64,000 bases of DNA, from contig NZ_MSIF01000001.1 of assembly GCF_001921215.1 (NCBI RefSeq), positions 434,001 through 498,000 of the forward strand, read 5' to 3'. This stretch comes from Actinophytocola xinjiangensis (GTDB taxonomy: Bacteria > Actinomycetota > Actinomycetes > Mycobacteriales > Pseudonocardiaceae). Positions 28,191 to 37,050 of the stretch are shown piece by piece. The notes beneath the pieces are model-generated. The model searched no databases. It was not told the DNA's origin and was given only the letters and a program-made list of their open reading frames with translations. Made by a program: the position numbers and the translations under genes. Position 1 is the stretch's first letter. Each line of letters opens with the position of its first letter.

Positions 28191-28520
28191 GTGGCCGGGT
28201 TCATGGTCAACGAGCAGAACGTCCTGGAGATCGGCAGGGCGTTCGAGGCGGAAGCCGGACGGATGGAGCAGCGGCTCGTCCGGCACGAGGCACGGATGCG
28301 GACGGAGGCGGCGCTGGGCGACCCGGCCAGCCGCGACTTCGCCCCGGCGCTCAACCAACTCCTGGTCGAGGGCCAGGACTCCTACCTCAACCGGGCGCGG
28401 GCCTACGTGGCGGAGCTGCTGGGGGTGGCCCGGCAGTGCCGCGACGCCGCCCTGGCCTACGGCTACACCGAGGACGAGATCGCCCAGGCGATGCGAGGGA
28501 TCGGGGGCTACCGTGTCTGA
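28191..28520 (+). CDS. PE-like/WXG100-size type VII secretion substrate
   Basis: 109-residue, all-helical protein without a signal peptide. Size and helical hairpin pattern fit PE/WXG100-type partners. Near the C-terminus AYGYTEDE contains Y-x3-[D/E], the known type VII export signal of the second helix. The GTG at 28191 follows GGGAGGGAG with proper spacing. It overlaps the next gene by 8 bp, and PE and PPE partners are usually encoded as such pairs. Family assignment is by pattern only. Confidence 0.65.
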   Translation: MAGFMVNEQNVLEIGRAFEAEAGRMEQRLVRHEARMRTEAALGDPASRDFAPALNQLLVEGQDSYLNRARAYVAELLGVARQCRDAALAYGYTEDEIAQAMRGIGGYRV

Positions 28521-29877
28521 CTCCGGCCAGCTCCCCGAACAGTCCGGCCCCGCCGGTTTCGGCCTGGGCATCGGCTTCTACCAGTACGAGGGTTTCCCGC
28601 TCGAACAGAAGATCAGCTGGATGGCACAGGGCCCCGGCGCCTCGGTGCTCGCCGAGGCGCAGGCGGCGGTCGTCGACCTGGGCAATGACCTGATCGAGAG
28701 CGAACAGACGCTGCGCGACCTGGTCAACCGGCTCGGCGGCGAGTGGACCGGGTCCGCCGGCGGCGCGGCCGGGCGGTCGATGGTGACCGCCGCGAGCTGG
28801 TCGGCCGGCTCGGCGCCGGTCACCGGGGAGGCCGGCTCCCAGGTGGGGCTGCAGGGCGAGTCGGTCGAGCGGACCCGCTACGGCATGCCCGGCGCGGCAC
28901 CGCGCCCGGAGTACGGGTTCGGCGACGCGTTCGGCGACGCCGTCAACCTGACCACCGGCAACCTGTTCGACGTGCAGACCGACTTCGACGAGCAGGTCGC
29001 CGCCCGGCGCGCCGCCGACGACGAGGCCAACCGGCTGCTCTACGCGCACGAGCAGGCCACCCGGACCAACCTGGCCGCCATTGCGCCGCTGGCCCGGATC
29101 GAGCCGATCACCGTCAGGGCCGACGTGCCGCCGACGACGCCACTGGTCGCCCGCGAGACCACCGAGAACCGGATCACCGAGATACCGCGGGTCCGCCCGA
29201 ACGAGCGGACCACGGACCGGACCCCCGACCGGACTCCCGACCGGAACGAGCGGGAACCCGAGCAGAAACCGGACCAGAAACCGGAGGACCAACCGAGGAA
29301 TCAGCAGGACGACCGACCGGAGCAGCGCGAACCGCTGGACCAGCGACAGACCCGACCGGAACAGGCCCCGGAGACGGACCAGCGGGTCCCCTCCCCGCCG
29401 GAGCCGACGACCACGCCGAACCACAGCGGCGTGACCCCGTCGAGCTTCGTGCCGGAGGCGGACCGCCCGTATCCCGGGCCGGCCAACCCGCGCGGGGGCT
29501 TCGGCCCGACCGGCGTGGGCGGTGGGGGAGTTGGTGGTGTGGGTGTCGGCGGTGTGCCCGGTGGGTTCGTGGGCGGAGCGGGGGGCTTCGTGCCCGGCGC
29601 GGAACCGGTGGCCGGGCGGGCCCCGGGAGCCGCGGCGGGCGCGGTGCCGCCAGGGGGAAGCCGCACCGCCCCGACGGGTGCCCGTGCGGCCGGGGTTCCC
29701 GGCCGCACGGGCGGTCCCGGCTCGCTGATGGGTCCGGCCGCCGGTGGTGCCCGGGGCACCGGCGACGACGACGCCGAGCACACCGACCGGTACTTCAGTG
29801 ACACCGACGAACTGTTCACCACCGACGACATCCTGGTGCTCAACCACTCGGTCATCGGTGACGAGAGAAGGGCCTAG
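28513..29877 (+). CDS. PPE-like protein with disordered charged and Gly-rich tail
   Basis: 454 residues. The first ~180 residues are helical and include GEWTGSAGGAAGRSM (a W-x-G-like turn), compatible with a PPE/WXG fold paired to the upstream small protein. Residues ~220-310 are highly charged and repetitive (RTPDRTPDRNERE, KPDQKPEDQP), then Pro- and Gly-rich (GVGGGGVGGVGVGGVPGG), surely disordered. The acidic end (DDDAEHTDRYFSDTDELF) is conserved-looking and could dock EspG or another partner. Start GTG 28513 lies within the preceding gene. It may be secreted or act as a surface scaffold. Confidence 0.65.
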   Translation: MSDSGQLPEQSGPAGFGLGIGFYQYEGFPLEQKISWMAQGPGASVLAEAQAAVVDLGNDLIESEQTLRDLVNRLGGEWTGSAGGAAGRSMVTAASWSAGSAPVTGEAGSQVGLQGESVERTRYGMPGAAPRPEYGFGDAFGDAVNLTTGNLFDVQTDFDEQVAARRAADDEANRLLYAHEQATRTNLAAIAPLARIEPITVRADVPPTTPLVARETTENRITEIPRVRPNERTTDRTPDRTPDRNEREPEQKPDQKPEDQPRNQQDDRPEQREPLDQRQTRPEQAPETDQRVPSPPEPTTTPNHSGVTPSSFVPEADRPYPGPANPRGGFGPTGVGGGGVGGVGVGGVPGGFVGGAGGFVPGAEPVAGRAPGAAAGAVPPGGSRTAPTGARAAGVPGRTGGPGSLMGPAAGGARGTGDDDAEHTDRYFSDTDELFTTDDILVLNHSVIGDERRA

Positions 29878-29879
29878 CC

Positions 29880-30635
29880 ATGCCGGTCACCACGCCCGAC
29901 ACCGTCGCACTGTCCGTCGTGGAGTTCGAGGTGTGCTGGGAGCTCGCCGGTCTCGGCGCGCTGCCGCTGGTACTGGACCTGCCGCGCCAGGGCCGGACCC
30001 CGGCCGAACGGCAGCGGGTCGTCGCCGAGGTGCTGGCCGGACTGCGGGACCGGGGCCTGGCCGGCCGCGGCGGCCCCCGGCCGGAGCTGGTCCGCGACCT
30101 CACCCGGCTCGCCCGGTTCACCTGGGCGGTCGACGCCAGGATCATCCGCACCGGCCTGGTCCGGGCACGCGGCGGCGCCCGGGCCGGCTGGGCGACGCTC
30201 GCCGTGCACGACGGCCCCGCCGTAACACTGTGGACGGTCCCCGAACACGCGCTGGTCGCCGAGGTCGTCGCGCTCGCCGGTCAGGCGCCGACCAGCCGCG
30301 TCGACTCGGTGAGCGTGCGGGCCGCCGCGCTGGACGGCGCGACCTCCCGCGCGGCCGGCGGCATGCACGCGTTCGCCGAGCGGCTGGCCGCCCTCGGCGA
30401 ACGCGTCACCGACGCCCGCGCGGTCGCCCGGGTGTGCGACGGCGCGCTCGCCAGAGGCCAGTTCGGGGTGCGCACCGGCGACACCGTCGGGTCGCGCCGG
30501 GTGATCGGCTACCACGACAGCGCCGCCGGCCGGTTCCTGCAACTGCGCCGCGACGGCTGGGTCACCTTCACCCCGGCCACGCAGGCCCAGCTGGCGGCCC
30601 AGATCAGCGGACTGCTCGACGAGGTACGGGGATGA
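29880..30635 (+). CDS. EspG-family ESX secretion-associated chaperone
   Basis: 251 residues, close to the EspG family length. The N-terminal stretch LSVVEFEVCWELAGLGALPLVL and the C-terminal YHDSAAGRFLQLRRDGWVT fit EspG proteins, which bind the tip of PE-PPE dimers in the cytosol and deliver them to the ESX machine. It lies 2 nt after the PPE-like gene and overlaps the next by 4 bp, the order expected for a chaperone beside its clients. Confidence 0.8.
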   Translation: MPVTTPDTVALSVVEFEVCWELAGLGALPLVLDLPRQGRTPAERQRVVAEVLAGLRDRGLAGRGGPRPELVRDLTRLARFTWAVDARIIRTGLVRARGGARAGWATLAVHDGPAVTLWTVPEHALVAEVVALAGQAPTSRVDSVSVRAAALDGATSRAAGGMHAFAERLAALGERVTDARAVARVCDGALARGQFGVRTGDTVGSRRVIGYHDSAAGRFLQLRRDGWVTFTPATQAQLAAQISGLLDEVRG

Positions 30636-31525
30636 GTGGGCCGATCCGGGGCATCGCCGACGCCGCCGACGCCGGCGAGGCGTACGTGCGCAAGTACGCC
30701 GAGGTCTCCTTCGGCCAGGAGGGCCTGATCCTTGACCTCGTCGGCCCGCACGACCACGCCTACGCGGTGGTGCACGGGGCGATGACCGCGATCGCGCGGA
30801 TCACCGAGCGGACCGGCGCGGCCGTCGACGCGCTGGCCGCGCGGCTCGACGAGCCGGCCGAACCCGACCAGGTCCGGCCGGTCACCGACCCGACCGTCCA
30901 CTTCCGCGATGCCGACCAGGCCGGTGACGGTGTCGGGTTCGACCTGGACGGTGACCCGCTCAGCCCGCCGGCCGTCATCCGCGAGGTGGTGTACCAGCTG
31001 GCCGGCGTCGACCCGTTCGTGTGGATGGTCGGCTGGCTGCGCGGGGACTGGGCGGCCTACCGGACCTGCGGCACGGCCTGGGAGCACGTCGCCGACGCCT
31101 GCCCGGACTTCGCCACGAACCTGACCAGGGCGGCCGGCGACACCCCCGGGCGGTACCGGGAACCGCTGAGGCTGCTCGCCGCAGCCGTCGAGGAGATCCA
31201 GTTGACCTGCGAGGTGCTGGCCGAGAACTACCGGGCGGCGGCCGAGGTGGCCAGCCAGCTCCACGAGGCGCTGACCGTGGTCGCCGGGGAGATCGTCGAC
31301 ACGGTGCTGATGGCCATGGCCGCGGCGGCCGTCGGCGACGCGACCGTCGAGACGGCTGTCGGCCCGGTCACCGGGTACGGGGCGGCGGCCTACCACGCCC
31401 GACAGGTGCTCGACCTGATCAACGAGGCGGTGACGCTCTACGGGCGGTCCAGGACGGTCGTCGCCGGCATCACCACGACCGTGCGCGACCTCGACGCGAT
31501 CACGGTCCAGGAGGAGGGGAACTGA
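30632..31525 (+). CDS. Helical type VII secretion-associated protein, unknown role
   Basis: 297 residues, predicted all-helical, no signal peptide. Residues ~125-260 contain WLRGDWAAYRTCGTAWEHVA and long amphipathic helices, as in long WXG/LXG-type N-terminal domains of secreted effectors. No toxin domain is recognisable at its end. Coupled to espG (ATGA). Could be a substrate or an adaptor. Confidence 0.6.
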   Translation: MSGPIRGIADAADAGEAYVRKYAEVSFGQEGLILDLVGPHDHAYAVVHGAMTAIARITERTGAAVDALAARLDEPAEPDQVRPVTDPTVHFRDADQAGDGVGFDLDGDPLSPPAVIREVVYQLAGVDPFVWMVGWLRGDWAAYRTCGTAWEHVADACPDFATNLTRAAGDTPGRYREPLRLLAAAVEEIQLTCEVLAENYRAAAEVASQLHEALTVVAGEIVDTVLMAMAAAAVGDATVETAVGPVTGYGAAAYHARQVLDLINEAVTLYGRSRTVVAGITTTVRDLDAITVQEEGN

Positions 31526-31526
31526 C

Positions 31527-31850
31527 ATGCCACGGGACTCGATCGACGCGGGGGTACTGCGGCACCTGGAGCGCGCCGACCAGGACCCCGCGATCCGGGA
31601 ACTGGCCAGGGATCTGCTCGCCGGCCGGCTCACCCCGCGCGGTGCGCTGCGGTCCCACGCCGGACCACTGGCCGCCCTCGGCGAGCGGGCCATGGCGAAC
31701 TGGCGCTCGCTCACCCCCGAGGAGCTGCGCCACCACCAGGAACAGGCCGCCGCCCTGACCGGAGCCGGCCGGCGACCACCGCCGCCACCCCGTCACCCGG
31801 CCCGTGAGCCCGGCCAGGACGCCTGGGTCGACCGGGGCCTGTTCGGCTGA
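31527..31850 (+). CDS. Small hypothetical protein closing the secretion operon
   Basis: 107 residues, Ala/Leu/Arg-rich helices followed by a Pro-rich, disordered tail (RRPPPPPRHPAREPG). The ATG at 31527 is 1 nt after the preceding stop. Not recognised. Conserved position at the end of such operons would suggest an accessory role. Converges with the DNA glycosylase gene 1 nt away. Confidence 0.6.
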   Translation: MPRDSIDAGVLRHLERADQDPAIRELARDLLAGRLTPRGALRSHAGPLAALGERAMANWRSLTPEELRHHQEQAAALTGAGRRPPPPPRHPAREPGQDAWVDRGLFG

Positions 31851-31851
31851 C

Positions 31852-32643
31852 CTACGCCGGCCCCGGCTGGCAGCGCGGGCAGTGGTAGGCGATCCGCTCC
31901 CGCGTGCCGCTGCCCTGCACACCGGTCAGCACCGGCCCGCCGCAGCGCAGACAGCCGAGCCGGTCCCGGCCGTACACCCACAGCTCCCGCCCGCGCCCCG
32001 GCTGCCCGGTGGTCGACCGCTGTCGCCGATCGGCGTTGTCCACCAACAGTTTCCGGCACAGCTCGACGGTCTCCACCGGGTCCACCCCGGACACCGGTGT
32101 CCACGGGGACACCCCGAGCAGGAAACACACCTCGGTCTTGTACACGTTGCCGACACCGGCCATCACGTGCTGGTCGAGCAGGGCGAGACCCAGCTCGCGG
32201 TCCGGGTCGGCGGTGAGCCGGCGCCGGGCCAGCTCGGCCATCTCCGGTGACCAGTCCGGGTCGAGCAGGTCGGGTCCGAGGTGGGCGACCAGCCCGGACT
32301 CCTCACCGGTGGGCACCAACGCCAGTCGCAGCAGCCGCTGACCGAGGGCGAGGCGGGTGTCGGTCTGCAACAGGACACGGGTCCAGTGGCCGACGGGGGC
32401 GCGCCGGCCGGGGTCGTGGAAGGTCCACGAGCCGTCCATCCCGAGGTGGCTGTGCAGGCTCAGGTCGCCGCCGAAGCGCAGGAACAGGTGCTTGCCGACC
32501 GACCGGGCGCCCTCGACGGTGCGGCCGGTGAGGTCGGCGGTGGCCAGCCGGGGGTGGCGCAGCTGCGCCCTGCGCAGGGTCGCGCCGCCGAGTTCCCTGG
32601 TCAGGGCCACGGCGGTCTGGCGGACGGTGTCACCCTCGGGCAC
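31852..32643 (-). CDS. Endonuclease VIII/Fpg-family DNA glycosylase
   Basis: Base-excision-repair DNA glycosylase/AP lyase, 263 residues. The mature N-terminus PEGDTV supplies the catalytic Pro2-Glu3 in Nei style. The H2TH region is seen as [15 protein letters not shown] (~155), and a C-terminal zinc finger as LRCGGPV and YHCPRCQ. It removes oxidised bases in the cytoplasm. Its start overlaps the end of the RNase Z gene by 14 bp, so the two are co-transcribed. Fpg versus Nei subtype is by the N-terminal motif only. Confidence 0.93.
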   Translation of the reverse strand: MPEGDTVRQTAVALTRELGGATLRRAQLRHPRLATADLTGRTVEGARSVGKHLFLRFGGDLSLHSHLGMDGSWTFHDPGRRAPVGHWTRVLLQTDTRLALGQRLLRLALVPTGEESGLVAHLGPDLLDPDWSPEMAELARRRLTADPDRELGLALLDQHVMAGVGNVYKTEVCFLLGVSPWTPVSGVDPVETVELCRKLLVDNADRRQRSTTGQPGRGRELWVYGRDRLGCLRCGGPVLTGVQGSGTRERIAYHCPRCQPGPA

Positions 32644-33580
32644 CCCGCCAACCTACGCCCGCCCCGGCTCGCCGGGGCGGGACAGGCACCCGGGTGAGGT
32701 CCTCGGCGACCACGATCGGGCCGTCGAACACCGCCGCCGCCTCCTCGTGGAAGCGGGTCGGGTCGGGGTAGCGGGCGGAGAAGTGCGTGAGCACCAGGCA
32801 CCGCACGCCGCTCTCGGCGGCCACCCGCGCGGCCTGCGCGGCGGTGAGGTGCCCGTAGTCGGCGGCGAGCCCGGCGTCCTGGTTGAGGAACGTCGACTCG
32901 ATCACCAGCATGTCGGCGTGCTCGGCGAGCGCGTACACGCCCTCGCAGAGCCGGGTGTCCATCACGAACGCGAACCGCTGGCCAGGGCGGTGCTCACTCA
33001 CCTCGGCCAGCGCCACGGACCGGTCGTCGCGGTGCAGCACGCCCTCGTGCAGCAGCCGGCCGACGTCCGGGCCGGTGATGTCCAGGCGGGCCAACGCCTC
33101 CGGCAGCATCCGCCGGCCGTCCGGCTCGACCAGGCGGTAGCCGAAGGAGTCGATGCGGTGGTCGAGCCGGCGGGCCTCCAGCGTGCCGAACGGGCCGGTG
33201 GCGACCGGTCCGTTGCGTTCGACGGGCTGCTCGACCAGGGTGGCCACCTCGTGAAAGGCGGCCGCGTAGCGCAGCCGCCGGAAGTACTCCGCGCCCGAGG
33301 CCGGGTAGTGCGCGTACACCGGTTTGTCGACCCGGTCCAGCGACAGTCGCTGCACGACACCGGGCACGCCGAGGCAGTGGTCGCCGTGGAAGTGGGTCAC
33401 GCACAGGTGGTCGATGGCGTGCGCGCTGACCCCGGCGTGCTGCATCTGCCGCTGGGTGCCCTCGCCGGGGTCGAACAGCACGCCGAGGCCGTCCCACCGC
33501 AGCAGGTAGCCGTTCTGGTTGCGGGTGCGGGTCGGCGCCTGGCTGGCGGTCCCCAGCACGACCAACTCGCGACTCGACAC
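32630..33580 (-). CDS. rnz: Ribonuclease Z (tRNA 3' processing)
   Basis: Metallo-beta-lactamase-fold endonuclease of 316 residues that trims tRNA 3' trailers. Metal site [10 protein letters not shown] (HxHxDH, ~62). Other family motifs: [12 protein letters not shown] (~37), FVMDTR (~205) and [10 protein letters not shown] (~265). Length is normal. Transcribed with the downstream DNA glycosylase. Confidence 0.95.
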   Translation of the reverse strand: MSSRELVVLGTASQAPTRTRNQNGYLLRWDGLGVLFDPGEGTQRQMQHAGVSAHAIDHLCVTHFHGDHCLGVPGVVQRLSLDRVDKPVYAHYPASGAEYFRRLRYAAAFHEVATLVEQPVERNGPVATGPFGTLEARRLDHRIDSFGYRLVEPDGRRMLPEALARLDITGPDVGRLLHEGVLHRDDRSVALAEVSEHRPGQRFAFVMDTRLCEGVYALAEHADMLVIESTFLNQDAGLAADYGHLTAAQAARVAAESGVRCLVLTHFSARYPDPTRFHEEAAAVFDGPIVVAEDLTRVPVPPRRAGAGVGWRGARG

Positions 33581-33620
33581 CGGGGAACCATAGCCTGATC
33601 GTGATCGTCCACGCGCGGGT

Positions 33621-34790
33621 TCAGGAGGCGACGTAGCGGCACGCGGTGGTGCGCCGGACCGCGTCGGCCAGTTCCACCAGCCTGTCGGTGTCCGCGCGCA
33701 GCCCGCCCTCGCCCGGCACGGCGACCGGGATCGCCTGGGGCGGCACGGTTTTGCCGGCAGCGTGGTCGCGCAGCGCGTCGGCGAGCCGCCGGGCCAGCGG
33801 CTCCGGCTCGGCGAGGTCGCGTTCGGTGGCCAGGCTGGCCAGGTAGGGGCTGATCCGGACCAGCCCGTCGCGGCACTCGATGACCCGGCGGTAGTAGTGG
33901 CGGTGCACGCCGCGCAGCCGCAGCACGTCGCGCCACGGGCCGACCGGTGTGCGGTTGAGCGCGTCCTGCGGGAACCGCTCGTTCAGTATCGTCCACAGTG
34001 GACGTAGTCGGCGGTGGTCGCGGTGGTGCCGCAGCCAGACCCTGGCCAGCGGGACCGAGCCAGCCAGGGACGGGTGCGCCATGCCGGCGAAGAACACCAC
34101 CAGCCCGGTCAGGAACAGGAACGCGCTCGCGGCCACCACCGGCGCCGGGGCGGGACTGCCGGCCAGCCGGCTCAGATCGGTGAGCACCAGCACCGCGTCG
34201 GCCGTGGCGACCGCGGCCAACCCACCCGAGGCCACCCGCAGTCCCCGTCGCAGCCGGGGCTCGGCACCCTTGGCGTAACGCCTGGTCCACCGCCCGGTGG
34301 CCAGCGCGACGTACAGCAGATACCCGTTGGCCGCCATGTAGAACGCGGCCACCGCCGGTTCGCCGACCGGACCGTCGGCGGGGTCGACGGCGACCGTGGC
34401 CGCCGGGATCCGCAGCGCCTCCGGGATCGTCAGGCACGCCACGGTGAGCACCGCGAGCGCCACGACCACCACGGCCGCCTCCCGCGCCACCCGCCGCCGC
34501 GCCCGGTCGACCTCGGCGGCGGCGAACTGGAAGAAGCAGACCAGGCTGAACGCGGCCAGCAGCATCAGCACGTGTTCGGCGTAGCGGGCGGTCAGGGCGT
34601 CGGCGCCGAGGAAACTCGTGCCGGTACTCGCGGCCAGGCTCAGGGGGTAGGCCAGCGCCCAGCCGCCGATCAGTCCCACCGCCGACCACCGCCGAGCGTC
34701 GTAGGGGCGGCGGGCGAGCAGGCACACCGCCCCGCCGAGCACGGTGAGCGAGACGACCTCGTGGGCCACGTCGAGCCAGGTGTGGGTCAC
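33621..34790 (-). CDS. Seven-TM membrane protein, MAB_1171c-type putative transporter
   Basis: 389 residues. About seven hydrophobic segments fill residues ~5-235 (for example [20 protein letters not shown] and [20 protein letters not shown]), followed by a ~150-residue cytoplasmic domain ([16 protein letters not shown] onward). It resembles proteins annotated in actinomycetes as MAB_1171c family. GTG start at 34790 overlaps the stop of the ImmA-like gene by 4 bp. Such genes commonly follow an XRE regulator and an ImmA-like peptidase. Transport activity is unproven. Confidence 0.8.
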   Translation of the reverse strand: MTHTWLDVAHEVVSLTVLGGAVCLLARRPYDARRWSAVGLIGGWALAYPLSLAASTGTSFLGADALTARYAEHVLMLLAAFSLVCFFQFAAAEVDRARRRVAREAAVVVVALAVLTVACLTIPEALRIPAATVAVDPADGPVGEPAVAAFYMAANGYLLYVALATGRWTRRYAKGAEPRLRRGLRVASGGLAAVATADAVLVLTDLSRLAGSPAPAPVVAASAFLFLTGLVVFFAGMAHPSLAGSVPLARVWLRHHRDHRRLRPLWTILNERFPQDALNRTPVGPWRDVLRLRGVHRHYYRRVIECRDGLVRISPYLASLATERDLAEPEPLARRLADALRDHAAGKTVPPQAIPVAVPGEGGLRADTDRLVELADAVRRTTACRYVAS

Positions 34791-35338
34791 AGCCAGCCCC
34801 ACCGGGCGGTCAGCGCGTTGCCCATGCGCCGCGCGGTGTCGTCGGCGGAGGTGGCCGGCGGTCCGACCGACTCGAACACCGTCGCCCATTCCAGGATGAT
34901 CGTGGCCACCGTCTCGGCCGCGCGTTCCTGGTCGGAGTCGTAGGACGTGCGGTGCAGCGCCCGGCGCACCGCCTCCGGTGCCAGGTCGGGGTACCGGCGC
35001 GCCAGCGTGGGACCGTCGGCCGGGTCGAGTTGGGCGGGCAGGGTGTCGTCGGCCCGCTCGCAGCGGTGACCGGCCAGGATGTGGCCCAGCTCGTGCAGGA
35101 TGATGTGGTCCTGGTGGGCGCGGCTGGTCTCGCTCTGGTGGAGCAGGTAGTCGGCGGAGGCCGTGCTGACCCAGGCGCCGAACGGTCCCGGCACGGGGAT
35201 CGGGTGGGCCACCGGTCTTATCGGTTTGCCGCGTCGTTCCCCGACGCGCCGGCACAGCTCGTGCACGTCCAGCGGTGGGCGGATGCCCAGCTCGTTCAAC
35301 AACCCCCGGCAGTACCGGCGCAACTCGCGTTCGCGCAC
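34787..35338 (-). CDS. ImmA/IrrE-type zinc metallopeptidase
   Basis: About 183 residues from GTG 35338; an alternative GTG lies at 35362. The start is chosen for a GGGAGG about 9 nt upstream and because relatives begin RERELRRY. The zincin motif HELGHILAGH (HExxH) lies mid-protein. ImmA-type enzymes cleave or inactivate a partner XRE repressor. The XRE gene just upstream on the same strand is the obvious partner, and the 7-TM protein downstream completes the set. Confidence 0.85.
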   Translation of the reverse strand: MRERELRRYCRGLLNELGIRPPLDVHELCRRVGERRGKPIRPVAHPIPVPGPFGAWVSTASADYLLHQSETSRAHQDHIILHELGHILAGHRCERADDTLPAQLDPADGPTLARRYPDLAPEAVRRALHRTSYDSDQERAAETVATIILEWATVFESVGPPATSADDTARRMGNALTARWGWL

Positions 35339-35445
35339 GCCCCCGAACCTCCCCGCCCACACCCCCAGGGACCCTGTCCCGGCAGAGTTTCCCAGACCGG
35401 GGGTGGATCGCGGCAGGACCGGACGCCAGGTCGCCCGTGCTCCGT

Positions 35446-35901
35446 TCAGCCCTGCGGACCGCTGTCCCGCTCGGCCTGCTCCAGCCGGTGGACCACGTCG
35501 AGCAGGTCCATCACCTGGCGCCGTCCCCGGGGGGAGAGCTCGCCGGCTCGCAGGGCCATCAGCTGCGCGTCGCTGGAGTCCATGATCTCGGTCAGCCGCG
35601 CCTGCTCGGCCCGCAGCCGCACCAGCTGCTCGTCGACCCGGTCGGTCACCTCGTCGTCGAAGAAGTAGGAGACCGGCACACCGAAGAACGCGGCGAGCGC
35701 CTGCAGGTGCTTGAACGTCGGGTTGTCCTTGCGGCCCTTGCGCAGCTGCCAGATGTAGCTCTGCGAGATCGTCACCCCGGTGGCCACGATGGCCGAGGCG
35801 ACCTGTTCGTTGCTGAACTCCTGGCCGTTGCGGACGGTCATCCCGGCGAACAGGTGGTTCAACCTGTCGGCGAGGGTCCTGCCTGGCTCCCGTGCGACCA
35901 T
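35446..35901 (-). CDS. XRE-family helix-turn-helix regulator
   Basis: 151 residues. HTH at ~25-80 (NEQVASAIVATGVTISQSYI, GRKDNPTFKHLQALAAFFGV). The C-terminal half is a charged coiled-coil-like region. ATG 35901 follows GGGAGG with 6 nt spacing. Probable repressor of its own operon and possibly of the divergent diguanylate cyclase, and probable target of the ImmA-like peptidase. Confidence 0.9.
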   Translation of the reverse strand: MVAREPGRTLADRLNHLFAGMTVRNGQEFSNEQVASAIVATGVTISQSYIWQLRKGRKDNPTFKHLQALAAFFGVPVSYFFDDEVTDRVDEQLVRLRAEQARLTEIMDSSDAQLMALRAGELSPRGRRQVMDLLDVVHRLEQAERDSGPQG

Positions 35902-35960
35902 CACCGGCCTCCCGCCTGTACCCAGAGATAGCAACGCCGCTGAATGTCCATTTTTGTCAG

Positions 35961-35990
35961 TTGAAACGAGACAGTCAATCGGTCTACCCT
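35961..35990 (+). promoter_or_regulatory. Weak candidate promoter of the diguanylate cyclase gene
   Basis: TTGAAA (35961-35966), 18-nt spacer and TACCCT (35985-35990) in the A/T-richer divergent gap. It overlaps a short dyad TGTC (35955-35958)/GACA (35970-35973) that could be an XRE operator. Visual inspection only. Confidence 0.3.
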
Positions 35991-36028
35991 CGACAGAGAT
36001 CCACTTTGCTTCGGTTAAGGACTTCACG

Positions 36029-37045
36029 ATGCGGCTAGCTGGCACGGATGATGTCTTCTCCGGCCCAGGCTGTGCCACCTGTGGGCAACCCCTCGGGTTC
36101 CGCACCACCGACAAGCTGACCGGCATGCTGGACCGCTGGGGCTGGGAACGCGCCGCCGGTGAGGTCCTCGACCACGCCGGCAGCGGCCCCGCCGCGCTGC
36201 TGATGATCGACCTCGACCGGTTCAAGGAGGTCAACGACACCCACGGGCACCTCGCCGGCGACGCCGTGCTGCGCGCGGTGGCCTCGGTCGTGCGGGGCGC
36301 GACCCGCCAGGTCGACGTCGCCGGCCGCTACGGCGGCCACGGCGGCGACGAGTTCCTGGTGCTGCTGCCGGCCACCGACCGCGAGGGCGCCGAACGGGTC
36401 GCCGGGACCATCCTCACCCAGATCCGCGCGGTGGCCGTGCCGGCGCCCTCGGCGCGCGACGGGATCACCACGTTCACCGGCCTGACCGCCTCGATCGGGA
36501 TCGCCGTGCGCGAGCAGTGCGCCGACCACGACGTGGTGGCGCTGTTCCACGGCGCCGACGCGGCCCTGTTGCGCGCCAAGGACAACGGCCGCAACCGGTT
36601 CGTCACCGCCGAGGTCCGGCCCAGCGACGTGCCGCCGATCTGGCGCCTGCGCGGCAAGGGCCGCGACGCCGGTGGGCGGATCACCGACCTCACCTCCGAC
36701 TGGAGCTCCGAACTCGGCCACCCCGGGCCGGCCACCGACTACGAGACCGTGCTCGCCGAGCAACTGCGGGCGCTGCTGCGGGTCCTGCCCGACGACCACG
36801 AGCTGGACGTGCTCGCCGCGCTGTCCTGCGGCCCGCTGCCCTACCGCGACGTGCTCGACCTCGGCGAGTCGGCCGAGCGGACCGTGCGCCGGCTGGAACT
36901 GGCTGGTCTGGTGGTCTGCGACCGCGACGGCGCGACGGTCCGGACCTGTTCGCTCAGCGCCGCCGCGCGCGAACTGCTCGACCGGCTGCTGCCGGCCATC
37001 CAGTGGGCCGGCCGGATCAGCTCCGGCGGCGTCACCGGCGGCTGA
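36029..37045 (+). CDS. Diguanylate cyclase with 3-residue insert before GGDEF
   Basis: 338 residues. A GGDEF domain spans ~30-195 (LLMIDLDRFKEVNDTHGH at the metal/substrate site; LTASIGIAV). The active loop reads RYGGHGGDEF, that is, GGDEF preceded by an extra Gly-Gly-His. An RxxD (RQVD) lies where an inhibitory I-site would be, shifted by the insert. An N-terminal CATC pair (residues 14-17) could bind metal or form a disulfide. Residues ~220-338 are an unassigned, winged-helix-like domain. ATG 36029 follows AAGGA. Synthesis of c-di-GMP is likely if the insert is tolerated. Confidence 0.88.
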   Translation: MRLAGTDDVFSGPGCATCGQPLGFRTTDKLTGMLDRWGWERAAGEVLDHAGSGPAALLMIDLDRFKEVNDTHGHLAGDAVLRAVASVVRGATRQVDVAGRYGGHGGDEFLVLLPATDREGAERVAGTILTQIRAVAVPAPSARDGITTFTGLTASIGIAVREQCADHDVVALFHGADAALLRAKDNGRNRFVTAEVRPSDVPPIWRLRGKGRDAGGRITDLTSDWSSELGHPGPATDYETVLAEQLRALLRVLPDDHELDVLAALSCGPLPYRDVLDLGESAERTVRRLELAGLVVCDRDGATVRTCSLSAAARELLDRLLPAIQWAGRISSGGVTGG

Positions 37046-37050
37046 GGTTC

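Noticed and set aside
29216-29300. CRISPR-like or tandem repeat array
   Set aside because: The repetition is imperfect, in frame and codes for the disordered charged region of the PPE-like protein.
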